A stretch of DNA of 64,000 nt from SZUA-309 sp050185825 (GTDB lineage: Bacteria > Pseudomonadota > Gammaproteobacteria > Pseudomonadales > Azotimanducaceae): the NCBI GenBank assembly GCA_050185825.1, contig JBFWZA010000002.1, positions 62,001 through 126,000 on the forward strand, read 5' to 3'. Below the pieces are notes generated by a model. The model was not told the DNA's origin. It saw only the letters and a program-made list of their open reading frames with translations, and did no database searches. The number at the start of each line of letters is the position of its first letter. Positions within the stretch are counted from its first letter, which is position 1. This document shows, piece by piece, positions 25,208 through 33,433 of the stretch. Both the position numbers and the translations under genes were made by a program.

Positions 25208-26229
25208 CGGTCGACCTCCGTCAGCGCCACCACGGTCTTGCCGAAGTTGGCGCCACGGAAGAGGTCGCAGAACGCCCTGGGCACCGACCCGATGCCTTCC
25301 AGCCGGTACTCCGGCACCACGATCTTTCCCTCGTTTATCCAGCGCGTGAGCACGGCCCTGGCCTCGTCGTAGCGTGGCAGCTGCAGGTGGGTCATGAAGC
25401 CGTGCATGTGCGCGTGCCGGGTGACGAGGCGGAAGAGGTTTCGTGGACCGGGCACGGGCTCCGTGGCGTTGTAGGTGGCCACCGCGCCGCAGAGCAGGAT
25501 GCGGGCGTCCTCGCTGATGTGCTCGAGCACCGTCTCCAGCAGCGGCCCGCCGACGTTGTCGAAGTACACGTCCACACCGTCCGGGCAGGCTTCCGCGATG
25601 GCCCGGTCGACGTCGGCTGCCATGCGGTCGACGAATGCCTCGAAGCCGAGCTCGCGGACCAGGCGCTCACCCTTCTCCCGGCCGCTGCAGATCCCCACCG
25701 CCCGGGCGCCGAGCAGGCGTGCGATCTGACCGGCGATGCTGCCCACCGCGCCGGCCGCGGCGCTCACCAGCACGGTTTCGCCGGGTTGGATCCTGCCGTA
25801 GTCGGTGAGCCCGAAGTAGGCGGAGAGGCCGGTGTCGCCGAGCACGCCGAGGTAGTAGGACAGCGGCAGCTCAGGCTCCGGCGGCAGCCGGGAGATGAAA
25901 TCCCCGGCGTCCGTCAGCGTGTGCTCCTCCCAGGCGAAGCGGGCCATGAGCAGATCGCCGGGCCGGTAGTCGGGGTGGCGGGACTCCAGCACCCGCGAGA
26001 GAGTCAGACCCATCACCGGTGCGTCGAGCGGCATGGCCGGCAGCACGTCGTCGCCGCTGTCCGCATCCATCCAGTTGCGGAAGCCCGCATCCAGCGACAC
26101 GTAGAGATTCCTGCAGAGGATCTGGCCGTCCGCGGGCGCCGGCAGCGTGCGCCGCTCGAGGCGGAAATCCGCTTCCCGAGGCACACCCCGGGGGCGGGCG
26201 GCGAGCACGATGCAGCGGTTGTCGATCAT
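25204..26229 (-). CDS. Zinc-independent MDR oxidoreductase (enone reductase type)
   Basis: A 341-residue paralogue of the reductases at 23659 and 50370. MIDNRCIVLAARPRGVPREA opens the protein; the coenzyme loop is VLVSAAAGAVGSIAGQIARL and the group signature is VDVYFDNVGGPLLETVLEHI. Zinc ligands are absent. The ATG at 26229 has GGAGG 7 bases upstream; the open frame continues to 26553 inside the Rieske gene without homology. It is second in a leftward operon: Rieske, MDR, glyoxalase. Likely function is NADPH-dependent reduction of a conjugated double bond. Confidence 0.9.
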   Translation of the reverse strand: MIDNRCIVLAARPRGVPREADFRLERRTLPAPADGQILCRNLYVSLDAGFRNWMDADSGDDVLPAMPLDAPVMGLTLSRVLESRHPDYRPGDLLMARFAWEEHTLTDAGDFISRLPPEPELPLSYYLGVLGDTGLSAYFGLTDYGRIQPGETVLVSAAAGAVGSIAGQIARLLGARAVGICSGREKGERLVRELGFEAFVDRMAADVDRAIAEACPDGVDVYFDNVGGPLLETVLEHISEDARILLCGAVATYNATEPVPGPRNLFRLVTRHAHMHGFMTHLQLPRYDEARAVLTRWINEGKIVVPEYRLEGIGSVPRAFCDLFRGANFGKTVVALTEVDR

Positions 26230-26252
26230 CGTGCGCCTCCCGTGACGGCCCC

Positions 26253-27611
26253 TCAGCGCGTCTTCGGCAGCCGGCCCTCGATGTAGTCGTCGATGAGCTC
26301 GTGGTAGCGGCGGATGCGCGTTTCCTGCTTCGACAGGTACACGCCCTTGAAGCCCCGCGACCGGAATCCGCGCTGCTGGGTGACGAACACCGCCACGTCC
26401 TCCTCGATGGCGGGTCCGATGGAGTCCTCGCCGAAGGTGAGCATCTTCAGGGGCGCCTCGCCGTCGAAGTGCATTCCCATACCGCGTTCCGAGGAGGAAG
26501 GACCGGCGGCAACCACGGGCGGGCTCGTGTACCACCAGTTGTCGAACAGGCACTGCTCGGGATCACTGCGGTGGGGTCTGGCGCGCAGGAAGTGGAAGCC
26601 GTCGGACCACAGGGAGACGGCGAAGTTGGGAAAGAGCGTGTAGTGGAACGCATCGGTGAGCTGCTCGTCCGGCACGTTCGCGTAGTGGCTGAACCCGCGG
26701 CCGGGCCCCAGGCGGCGTTTGGCCTGCTGCAGCGCCAGCCGGGTGTCCTCGGGGCGTCCCTTGAAGTCGTCCGGATCGAGCGCCCAGTAGCGGAGCTGGC
26801 TGGCGAGCGGTTCCTGGATGTTGCCCTCCCTGTCCGTGGCGCCGACGCCGAAACCGCCCTTCATGATCATGCGGTTGTGGCCTTCGTTCGAGAGGTCGAA
26901 CTTGGTTTCCTTGAAATAGGTGTTGATGGCGCCGCGGATCTTCTTCCGATCGGTGTCGGGGGTGGCGGCCATGTGCACCGTGGGCACGTGGTAGGACTCG
27001 TTGAAGTTGTCGAGCACCACCTTCCAGTTGCAGGGCAGCCACATGCTGTTTGCCATGGTGCGCTGCCAGGTGTGCACCTCGCGTTTCTCCCAGTCGTCCC
27101 AGATGGGGCCGAGGAAGGTCTTCAGGCTCGCGCAGTCCGGGTCCATGTTCACCCAGACGAAGCCGGCGAAGGTCTCGCAGGCGAGCTCCACGAGGCGGAT
27201 GTGGTCGCAGGGATTGCCTTCGGGGAAGTCCTCCCTGTCCGGCGCGAAGTTGAGCGTGCCGTCCGGCAGGAAGGCCCAGCTGTGGTACTTGCAGACGAAA
27301 CGGCTCTTGATGCTGCCCTTCGGCTCGGAGACGAGCGGGTTACCCCGGTGCTGACAGACGTTGTAGAACGCCTTCACCGAGCCGTCGGTCTGGCGGACCA
27401 TGAGGATCTCCTCCGGGCCTACCGCCTCCATCTGCCAGTCGCCGGGATTGGGCAGCTCCGCTTCGCGGCCGAGCAGCAGCCAGACCTTCGTCCACATGCC
27501 CTCCCACTCGCGGGCGAAGAACTCGCGCGAGGTGTAGCGATCCCCCGGGATCCGGTGTCCCCGGGTCTCCTGCTCGGGCCAGTCCTCCACCACCGGGATC
27601 AGTTCCGCCAT
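26253..27611 (-). CDS. Rieske non-heme iron oxygenase alpha subunit
   Basis: A 452-residue oxygenase of a different branch from those at 1932 and 39594. Rieske ligands: C86-Q-H88 and C107-K-Y-H110; iron ligands H208 and H213 in NESYHVPTVH, after CNWKVVLDNFNESYH. The C-terminal acidic ligand is probably in AIEEDVAVFV. It carries a long central segment (residues about 215-300) rich in charged residues. ATG 27611 follows GGAGGAGG. It leads a leftward operon into the MDR and glyoxalase genes and lies 87 bp after the PPOX gene end, so a promoter in that gap or read-through are both possible. Confidence 0.92.
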   Translation of the reverse strand: MAELIPVVEDWPEQETRGHRIPGDRYTSREFFAREWEGMWTKVWLLLGREAELPNPGDWQMEAVGPEEILMVRQTDGSVKAFYNVCQHRGNPLVSEPKGSIKSRFVCKYHSWAFLPDGTLNFAPDREDFPEGNPCDHIRLVELACETFAGFVWVNMDPDCASLKTFLGPIWDDWEKREVHTWQRTMANSMWLPCNWKVVLDNFNESYHVPTVHMAATPDTDRKKIRGAINTYFKETKFDLSNEGHNRMIMKGGFGVGATDREGNIQEPLASQLRYWALDPDDFKGRPEDTRLALQQAKRRLGPGRGFSHYANVPDEQLTDAFHYTLFPNFAVSLWSDGFHFLRARPHRSDPEQCLFDNWWYTSPPVVAAGPSSSERGMGMHFDGEAPLKMLTFGEDSIGPAIEEDVAVFVTQQRGFRSRGFKGVYLSKQETRIRRYHELIDDYIEGRLPKTR

Positions 27612-27698
27612 GTCGCCTCCTCCTCGAACGGGACCGTACGCGTCATGCTGCCACCGGCCGCGATCGCGGGCCAGCAACGGCGCATCCGGTCGCCCGCG

Positions 27699-28292
27699 CT
27701 AGCGTTTTTCCAGACCGCGCTCCGTACGCAGCCGGTTCATGCGCACCCTGTCGCTCTCGAGCCGCTCGCCGAGCTCGTCCTCGCTGATGGTGCCGGCCAT
27801 GTGGCGTCCGGCCGTGGCGGAGTTGTACATGATCTTCTTCACCGGGGTGACGGCGAGAATGGTGCGCAGCGGCGAGTCGAGCAGATTGTTGAAGTAGGCC
27901 TCGAAGTCGGTATTGCTCGGGCTCACCTTCTTCGCCAGGGCGGGATAGAACCAGGCCTTGGTCGCATCGTCGTCGAAGAACTCTGCCGTGCCCTTGAAGG
28001 TGATCGCGCCGGCCGGCAGGCCCTTGGGCGCATCGGGACGGTAGCTCACGCTGCTGACGTTCACGGACACCCGGGGATCGCGGCGGATGGCCGCGGCGCG
28101 GTGGCGGTGCTCGGAGAACGTGAGCCAGATCTTGCCGTCCTTCCAGAAGAAGGCGTGGGTGACGCCCACCGGCCAGCCGTCCTTCGTCGCCCACATCAGC
28201 ACGGCCTCGTTGGCGTGCGTCATCAGGGCGTCCACCTCGGCGTCGGTGAACGGGTAAATGGAAACGATCTCGTGGTCGTGGGTCTGAACCAT
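27699..28292 (-). CDS. PPOX-fold flavin protein
   Basis: A 197-residue split-barrel protein: DALMTHANEAVLMWATKDGW, VGVTHAFFWKDGKIWLTFSE, HRAAAIRRDPRVSVNVSS. It is related to, but shorter in its C-terminus than, the proteins at 17941 and 29855. GGAGGAGAG lies just before the ATG. It sits downstream of operator copy 4 and is probably the first gene of the leftward run 28292-24689. Cofactor (FMN or F420) and substrate are not determined. Confidence 0.8.
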   Translation of the reverse strand: MVQTHDHEIVSIYPFTDAEVDALMTHANEAVLMWATKDGWPVGVTHAFFWKDGKIWLTFSEHRHRAAAIRRDPRVSVNVSSVSYRPDAPKGLPAGAITFKGTAEFFDDDATKAWFYPALAKKVSPSNTDFEAYFNNLLDSPLRTILAVTPVKKIMYNSATAGRHMAGTISEDELGERLESDRVRMNRLRTERGLEKR

Positions 28293-28346
28293 CGCGTGCC
28301 TCTCTCCTCCGGACTGGAAGGCGGATTAAACCCGTTCGGCCTGAAA

Positions 28347-28364
28347 ACCGTCAAGGTTGATTGT
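28347..28364. promoter_or_regulatory. Operator-like inverted repeat, copy 4 (ACCGTCA-AGGT-TGATTGT)
   Basis: Left arm perfect; right arm with two mismatches, the same TGATTGT variant as copies 1 and 8. For the leftward PPOX gene the repeat contains TTGACG as a -35 box, followed after 18 bases by TTTAAT as a -10 box, so a bound repressor would cover the -35 element. It is 55 bp before the PPOX start. Confidence 0.65.
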
Positions 28365-28386
28365 TTCGCTCGGCGACCGGCCGGCC

Positions 28387-29742
28387 TCAGGCCGCGGAGG
28401 CGTCCGGCTTCGTGGCGCCCGACTCGATCTGCCGGCGGATCTCGGCGTGCCTCTCCTCGGTGATGGGATAGTTCCAGACCACCAGCGCGCCGACGAGGAA
28501 GAACAGCGACGGGAAGGTGGAGAACAGGAAACGCAGGCCGAAGAGTTCGTCCGGACCGTTGACGGCGCCGGGCTCGGCGTTGAAGCCGAACAGGGCCAGG
28601 CCGAACATGGCGATGGCCGCCCCCACGGACGAGGTGGCCTTCTGCGCGAACGACCAGGCGGAGAAGAACAGCGCCGCCCGGTTTTCCGAGCTGACCGCAG
28701 TGTCGAGATCGATGACGTCGGCCTTCATGGCGTTCGGCAGCGTCTGGGCGAAGCCGCCGGCGGCGAACCCGGTGGTGATCGTCACGGGCAGCATCCACCA
28801 GAAGTCGCCGGGACCGAGCAGCAGATAGAAGGGGTGGGCGCAGGAGATCATCACGAACGCCGCCACGTAGGCGCGGTGCTTGCCGATGCGGCTCGCCAGC
28901 CGCACCCAGACGGGGACGGCGATGAAGCTGGTGAGGTAGAAGAAGGTGAGCATGAAGATCGCCTGATCCTCGGCGCCGAGCACGTCGGCGACGAAGAAGA
29001 TGTACAGCGGCGTGGTCACGTTCAGACCGATGGAGCCGATCATGAACGCCAGCACCAGCCGTTTGAACGGACCGTTCTCCCACATGAGCTTCAGGCCCTT
29101 GAGCACGGGCAGGGTCGATCGCACCTCGAGGCGCGCTTCCGGCGTGCCCAGCAGGGTGAGCGCAACGCACACGGGCATGACGATGAGCATGGTGATGCCG
29201 ACGAGCTCGAGCACCGCGGCGCTGCCGCCGATGCCGAAGAGAATCAGCGCCAGCGCCGGCACGAGCTGCGCCGTGAGGCTGCCGAGCACGCCGGCCATGG
29301 CGCGGGCGCCGGCGATCCGCGAGCGCTCGTGGTAGTTCGTGGACAGCTCGGCACCCCAGGCGTAGTAGGGGATGAGCATCATGGTGGTGCCCACGGACAG
29401 GGCCATGCTCCAGACGAGCATGTGGGTGCTGCCGGCGCCTTCCGGCGGCATGAAGAGCTGATAGATCGACAGCATCAGAATGGGTGTGGCGGCAAGGATC
29501 CACGGCCGCCGGCGGCCGAAGCGGCTTCGGGTGTGATCGCTCAGATAGCCCATGAGCGGGTCGGTGATCACGTCGAAGATCCGCACGGCGATCATGATGG
29601 TGCCGACCAGGGTGAGCGGCACGCCCACGTCGCTGGCATAGAAGCGGGGGATGAAGACGATCACCGGGAAGATCGACAGCGCCACCGGCAGGTCGGTGAG
29701 GCTGTAGCAGAAGAGGGTGGAGGTCTTCAGGCGTGAATTCAT
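28387..29742 (-). CDS. GPH-family sugar/cation symporter (MFS)
   Basis: A 451-residue membrane protein with twelve predicted hydrophobic segments. GPH signatures include RIFDVITDPLMGYLSDHTRS and GRRRPWIL, with YYAWGAELSTNYHERSRIA in the second loop. It would import a sugar, glycoside or other organic solute with Na+ or H+ across the inner membrane. ATG 29742 (MNSRLKTSTLF) gives the usual family N-terminus; ATG 29778 is possible. Operator copy 5 lies between this gene and the divergent PPOX gene at 29855. A second GPH gene is at 44218-45582. Confidence 0.88.
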   Translation of the reverse strand: MNSRLKTSTLFCYSLTDLPVALSIFPVIVFIPRFYASDVGVPLTLVGTIMIAVRIFDVITDPLMGYLSDHTRSRFGRRRPWILAATPILMLSIYQLFMPPEGAGSTHMLVWSMALSVGTTMMLIPYYAWGAELSTNYHERSRIAGARAMAGVLGSLTAQLVPALALILFGIGGSAAVLELVGITMLIVMPVCVALTLLGTPEARLEVRSTLPVLKGLKLMWENGPFKRLVLAFMIGSIGLNVTTPLYIFFVADVLGAEDQAIFMLTFFYLTSFIAVPVWVRLASRIGKHRAYVAAFVMISCAHPFYLLLGPGDFWWMLPVTITTGFAAGGFAQTLPNAMKADVIDLDTAVSSENRAALFFSAWSFAQKATSSVGAAIAMFGLALFGFNAEPGAVNGPDELFGLRFLFSTFPSLFFLVGALVVWNYPITEERHAEIRRQIESGATKPDASAA

Positions 29743-29797
29743 GGCGACCGGCCAGGAACGATATCCGAGGCGAGCCATGATCCGTTGCCGCTTCAAA

Positions 29798-29815
29798 ACA
29801 GTCAATCATGACGGT
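29798..29815. promoter_or_regulatory. Operator-like inverted repeat, copy 5 (ACAGTCA-ATCA-TGACGGT)
   Basis: One mismatch in the left arm, right arm perfect. It lies between the divergent GPH transporter (start 29742) and PPOX gene (start 29855), so one site could control both. On the reverse strand TATAAC directly abuts the repeat and could be the -10 box of the transporter gene. Confidence 0.65.
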
Positions 29816-29854
29816 TATAGTCGGCCTGTACGGATATGCGACGGGGAACAGGCC

Positions 29855-30394
29855 ATGCCGGATCAGGCAACCAACTACGACGATGTGAAACAGTACCGCC
29901 TCGATCCGGAGCGGGAGCGCGAGCTCGTGGCGACCGCCGGCGAGTGTGTCTTCATCTGGGCGAACAAAGCCGGGCATCCCATCGGCGTGGTCACCGCCTA
30001 CGTGCCCGTGGACGGGCACATCTGGATGACGGCCACGCGGGAGCGCGTGCGGATCAAGGCCATCGCCCGCGACGGTCGCTCATCCGTGGTCATGACAAGC
30101 AAGGGCACGCCCATGGGCGGCGGCAAGACCGTCACCTACAAGGGCCACACGGTGATCCACGACGACGATGAGACCAGGCAGTGGTTCTACCGGCTGCTGG
30201 CTTCCGGGATGAGCGGCTCGCGGGACGAGGGCAACGCCTTTGCGCGCAACCTGGACCCGGAGCGGTTCGTGCAGTTTCTGGATACGCCGGAGCGGGTGGT
30301 GCTCGAGTTCACGCCGGAGATGTCCATCCCCTTCGACGGCGACAAGATGGCTCAGGCGACGGCCGCCGCGTACCTGCGTTTCGCAGACGGCTGA
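29855..30394 (+). CDS. PPOX-fold flavin protein
   Basis: A 179-residue paralogue of the protein at 17941: YDDVKQYRLDPERERELV, ECVFIWANKAGHPIGVVTAY, HIWMTATRERVRIKAIARD, SSVVMTSKGTPMGGGKTV and TVIHDDDETRQWFYRLLA. ATG 29855 is used because family similarity begins there and it lies 40 bp after operator copy 5; the frame is open further upstream over the operator. It is a single-gene unit converging on the NTF2-like gene at 30453. Function unknown. Confidence 0.8.
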   Translation: MPDQATNYDDVKQYRLDPERERELVATAGECVFIWANKAGHPIGVVTAYVPVDGHIWMTATRERVRIKAIARDGRSSVVMTSKGTPMGGGKTVTYKGHTVIHDDDETRQWFYRLLASGMSGSRDEGNAFARNLDPERFVQFLDTPERVVLEFTPEMSIPFDGDKMAQATAAAYLRFADG

Positions 30395-30452
30395 CGGGAT
30401 CCCGTCGGTTTCGTAGCGGAGTGCGCCCTCAGAGACGGTATGAGAGCCGGTA

Positions 30453-31010
30453 TCAGAGCCGGTAGTAGTCGGGCAGCGCCGCTTCGGTGATGCGCCGCGC
30501 GTTCCGCAGCGGGTTGTGCGCGAGATAGATGTCCTCGCCCACGAGCTTTGCGTCCGCGCCGGCGGGCCAGACGGTGAGGAGCTGAGTGGTGGTGAGGATG
30601 AGATCGCTTTCCGTGACCGGCGCGCCGTCGAGCTCGGTCACGCCCATGGCGATCACCTGCGGGCCGCGGTAGATCTGTTTGACCTGACCCTCCGTGACCA
30701 CGCCGCCGTCCTCGACGAGTATCCGATCGACGACCACCTGAAACTGGTTGCCGCCGGCGGCGATCATGTTCTCGTAGAACCCACGCACGGCCGCGCGCCC
30801 CTCCAGCACGAAGGGGTTTTCGCTCCAGAAGTGATACGCCGGATCGGCGACGAGCGTGTCCATCAGCGGCTGCAGCTCGCCTTTGATCTCGAACTCCATG
30901 TGATCGCGCACCCGGGTGATGAGCGCCCGATGCAGGGCGTTGGGCTCCGCCGCCGCCCGGGCCTCCAGTGGCAGCCAGCTCTGGTACGGCTCGATCGCAT
31001 AGTCGCTCAT
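30453..31010 (-). CDS. NTF2/SnoaL-like protein
   Basis: A 185-residue protein from ATG 31010, overlapping the SDR stop as ATGA. It shows EPNALHRALITRVRDHMEFE, YHFWSENPFVLEGRAAVRGF and YENMIAAGGNQFQVVVDRIL, a pattern of NTF2-fold proteins in which a helix pair precedes the sheet. It resembles SnoaL-like proteins that work with SDRs, but key residues are not identifiable. It is co-transcribed with the DHRS1-like SDR upstream. An open frame reaching to 31892 crosses the SDR in another phase and is not a fusion. Confidence 0.78.
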   Translation of the reverse strand: MSDYAIEPYQSWLPLEARAAAEPNALHRALITRVRDHMEFEIKGELQPLMDTLVADPAYHFWSENPFVLEGRAAVRGFYENMIAAGGNQFQVVVDRILVEDGGVVTEGQVKQIYRGPQVIAMGVTELDGAPVTESDLILTTTQLLTVWPAGADAKLVGEDIYLAHNPLRNARRITEAALPDYYRL

Positions 31011-31825
31011 GGTCGACGCTCCCGCTGCGGATAGGGTGGCGGCCGGCTGCCGTCCTCGTTGGTGATGTCGAACTCCTCGGCCAGGTCCTCCACCCACTGG
31101 ATCGTACCCGTGCGGTGCATGAGATCGGCGCTCGCGAGCAGCGCCGCGGCCGAGCGGCCGACGAGCTCCGGGGTCTGCATGGTGGAGAGATCCATCGGCC
31201 GCACGGCGGCGGCGTCCTGAATGAACTCCGTGGACACCGCACCAGGGTAGAGCACGATGGCGGCGACCCCCTTGGGTTCGAGCTCGATGGCCATGTCGGT
31301 GGTCAGCCGGTCCAGGCCGGCCTTGCCCGCGCCGTAGGAGCTGGAGAAGTGATAACTCTGACCGCCGGGCGAGGAGACGTTGAGGATGGCTGCGCCGGAC
31401 GGTGCTGCGAACAGCAGCTTCGCCGCGTGCCAGCTTGCGACGTAGTGAGCCCTGAGCCCGATGCCCACCTGGTCGTCCCAGACCTGGATCGGGTGGTCCC
31501 AGAAGCCGCCGCCCCAGGCGGGGGGATCCGGAATCTTGTAGACGTTGTTCACCAGGAAGTCGATGTGATCCACCTCGCCTGCGATCCTCGCGAACAGCGC
31601 GGCGATGTCCGCGTCCACGCCGTGGTCGCAGCGGATCGCGCGGCCCTCGCCGCCAGCCTCGGTCACCAGCCGGGCGGTGGTGTCGATGGTCCGCTCGCCG
31701 TCGCCGGTGGTCCGCCCCGTGACGTAGACGGTGGCACCCAGCTCCCCCAGGGCGATGGCGATGCCCTTGCCGATGCCCCGGCTCGCACCCGTCACCACCG
31801 CGATCTTTCCCGACAGTTGTCCCAT
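31007..31825 (-). CDS. DHRS1-like short-chain dehydrogenase
   Basis: A 272-residue SDR: VTGASRGIGKGIAIALG, VTGRTTGDGERTIDTTARLV, FLVNNVYKIPDPPAWGGGFW, NVSSPGG, SSYGAGKAGLDRL (Tyr, Lys). The long insert after NNVY is typical of DHRS1-like proteins. It is roughly two thirds identical by eye to the SDR at 41747-42574, and both are transcribed divergently from a TetR gene. ATG 31825 has GGAG 7 bases upstream. The paired NTF2-like gene overlaps its end. Substrate unknown. Confidence 0.9.
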   Translation of the reverse strand: MGQLSGKIAVVTGASRGIGKGIAIALGELGATVYVTGRTTGDGERTIDTTARLVTEAGGEGRAIRCDHGVDADIAALFARIAGEVDHIDFLVNNVYKIPDPPAWGGGFWDHPIQVWDDQVGIGLRAHYVASWHAAKLLFAAPSGAAILNVSSPGGQSYHFSSSYGAGKAGLDRLTTDMAIELEPKGVAAIVLYPGAVSTEFIQDAAAVRPMDLSTMQTPELVGRSAAALLASADLMHRTGTIQWVEDLAEEFDITNEDGSRPPPYPQRERRP

Positions 31826-31868
31826 CTCCCCACTCCAGGCTTGTGGCCGCCGCCCCGGCCGGCAGTAT

Positions 31869-31895
31869 AACGTGTTCAATAGTTTTGAACATGTT
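31869..31895. promoter_or_regulatory. TetR-type palindromic operator between divergent SDR and TetR genes
   Basis: AACGTGTTCAA and TTGAACATGTT are 11-bp arms (one mismatch) around TAGTT. For the rightward TetR gene, TTGAAC at 31885 is a good -35 box with TTATGC 17 bases on; for the leftward SDR, TATACT at 31869-31864 is a good -10 box. A protein on this palindrome would cover both promoters, the usual layout for an autoregulated TetR repressor. Confidence 0.75.
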
Positions 31896-31920
31896 AAAGC
31901 GACTGCGTTATGCTCGACGC

Positions 31921-32622
31921 GTGGATCTGGTGACGGAACAGCGACTGGCCCGGCGGGCCGCCATCCTCGAGGCGGCGCGGCAGATGATTGCCGAGCGGGG
32001 CTACGAGGCGGTCACGGTGCGCGACCTGGCGGAGCGCTGCCGGGTCAGCGTGCCGACGCTGTACAACCAGTTCGGCGGCAAGGACGCGCTGCTGGCGGAA
32101 GCGGTGGAAGAGCACTTCGTCCGCGTGCTGAGCGCGGCCGATCTGGCTGCGGCGAGGCCCGGCTTCGAGCGCCTCGAGCGGGTGGTGTCCCAGTGCGCCG
32201 CGCAGCTACTCACCCTCTCTGCCTATCACCGGCGCCTGATCGAGGCATTCGCCTCCCTGGAGCAGACGACGGCCGTGCAGCAGCGGATCGCGGGCAGGCT
32301 CACCGCCGTGTTTGCCGCGGAGCTCGCATCGATGCGCACCGCGCGCCAGCTCGAAACCTGGGTGGACACGGATCTGATTGCCGAGCACCTGACGTCGAGC
32401 TGCATCTCGGCGGCGGTGATCTGGAGCTCGGGCACGCTGCCGGACGCGCACCTGGCGCCGGCCATGCGCTACGCCACCGCGCTGGTGCTGGTGGGGATCA
32501 CCCGGGGGCAGGTGGCGTCCCGGCTGAAGATGGTGCTCGTGGAGTCGCAGGACGACATGCTCAGGCTTCGCCGACCGCTCGCGCGCCGGCTGGCGGAGCG
32601 CAGCGATGTTTCCAAGGCCTGA
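31921..32622 (+). CDS. TetR-family transcriptional regulator
   Basis: A 233-residue regulator with an N-terminal helix-turn-helix: RRAAILEAARQMIAERGYEA, VTVRDLAERCRVSVPTLYNQ, FGGKDALLAEAVEEHF. The C-terminal ligand domain is unassigned. GTG 31921 is chosen because ATG 31891 lies inside the palindrome and upstream of the predicted -10; the message may therefore be leaderless. It probably represses the divergent SDR gene and itself through the palindrome at 31869-31895. Its DNA site differs from the 18-bp repeat shared across the island. A rightward SDR-ThuA pair follows within 12 bp and may be co-transcribed. Confidence 0.85.
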   Translation: MDLVTEQRLARRAAILEAARQMIAERGYEAVTVRDLAERCRVSVPTLYNQFGGKDALLAEAVEEHFVRVLSAADLAAARPGFERLERVVSQCAAQLLTLSAYHRRLIEAFASLEQTTAVQQRIAGRLTAVFAAELASMRTARQLETWVDTDLIAEHLTSSCISAAVIWSSGTLPDAHLAPAMRYATALVLVGITRGQVASRLKMVLVESQDDMLRLRRPLARRLAERSDVSKA

Positions 32623-32634
32623 CGGAGGGGGGAT

Positions 32635-33411
32635 ATGAACGGCATGCTCGACAGGTTCCGGCTCGACGGCAAGGTGGCGGTGGTCACGGGCGGCGGCCGC
32701 GGCATCGGCCGCGGCATTGCCCTGGCGCTTGCCGAATGCGGTGCGGACGTGTGCGTGGTGGCGCGCCGGCAGGCGGACGTGGACGCGGTGGCGGCCGAGA
32801 TCGAGGCCCGCGGTCGCAGGGGTCTGGCGGCCTCGGCGGACGTCATGGACTTCACCACCCTGCCACAGGTGCTGGATCGGGTGGTGGCGGAGCTCGGCCG
32901 GCTCGACATCATGGTCAACAACGCCGGCGGCAATCTGGACCGGAAGATGTACGCGCTGCCGGAGATCCCACTCGAGAAGTTCGACGAGCAGCTGGCGCTG
33001 AACATGAAGACCAAGTTCTGGGGATCGCAGCAGGCGGCGAAGCGCATGCAGGACGGCGGCCGGATCATCAACATCATCTCCATCGCCGCGCACCGGCCGT
33101 CGCCGGGCTTCGGTGTCTATTCGGCGGCAAACATGGGCATGATCAGCATGACGCGAACGCTGGCCGTGGAGCTCGCGCCGAGAGGCATCACGGTGAACTG
33201 CATCGCGCCCGGCGTGGTGGTGACAGACATGCTCACGGAAACGATGAGGATCTCGGCGGAGGATGCCGAGCGGAACATGGCGAAGGCGATTCCGCTGGGC
33301 CGCACCGGAAAGCCGGAAGACTGCGCCGCCGCCGCCGTGTTCTTCGCCTCACCGGCCGCGGAGTGGATCACCGGCCAGTTCCTCGACGTGGCCGGCGGGC
33401 AGCCGACCTGA
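32635..33411 (+). CDS. SDR-family protein with the catalytic lysine replaced by asparagine
   Basis: A 258-residue SDR-fold protein with a normal cofactor loop (TGGGRGIGRG, residues 18-27), NNAGG and NIISIAAH. The active-site motif is Y162-S-A-A-N166 instead of YxxxK; codon AAC is clear at 33133-33135. Lys at this place normally lowers the Tyr pKa and binds the nicotinamide ribose, so activity may be weak, altered or absent. It follows the TetR gene by 12 bp and precedes a ThuA-like gene by 22 bp, the first of three SDR-ThuA pairs in the window. Confidence 0.88.
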   Translation: MNGMLDRFRLDGKVAVVTGGGRGIGRGIALALAECGADVCVVARRQADVDAVAAEIEARGRRGLAASADVMDFTTLPQVLDRVVAELGRLDIMVNNAGGNLDRKMYALPEIPLEKFDEQLALNMKTKFWGSQQAAKRMQDGGRIINIISIAAHRPSPGFGVYSAANMGMISMTRTLAVELAPRGITVNCIAPGVVVTDMLTETMRISAEDAERNMAKAIPLGRTGKPEDCAAAAVFFASPAAEWITGQFLDVAGGQPT

Positions 33412-33433
33412 CGCGGATGCGCGGGAGGCATCG

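Noticed and set aside
26019..28463. 814-codon open frame on the + strand across the MDR, Rieske and PPOX genes
   Set aside because: It runs antisense through three well-supported genes and has no domain; length is explained by codon bias of the true genes.
30393..30406. GACGGGATCCCGTC palindrome at the end of the PPOX gene as a terminator
   Set aside because: Perfect but loopless 14-bp palindrome without a T-tract; could be chance.
30453..31892. Possible fusion of SDR and NTF2-like genes
   Set aside because: The upstream part is the SDR read in the wrong phase; the real NTF2-like gene starts at ATG 31010 with an ATGA overlap.
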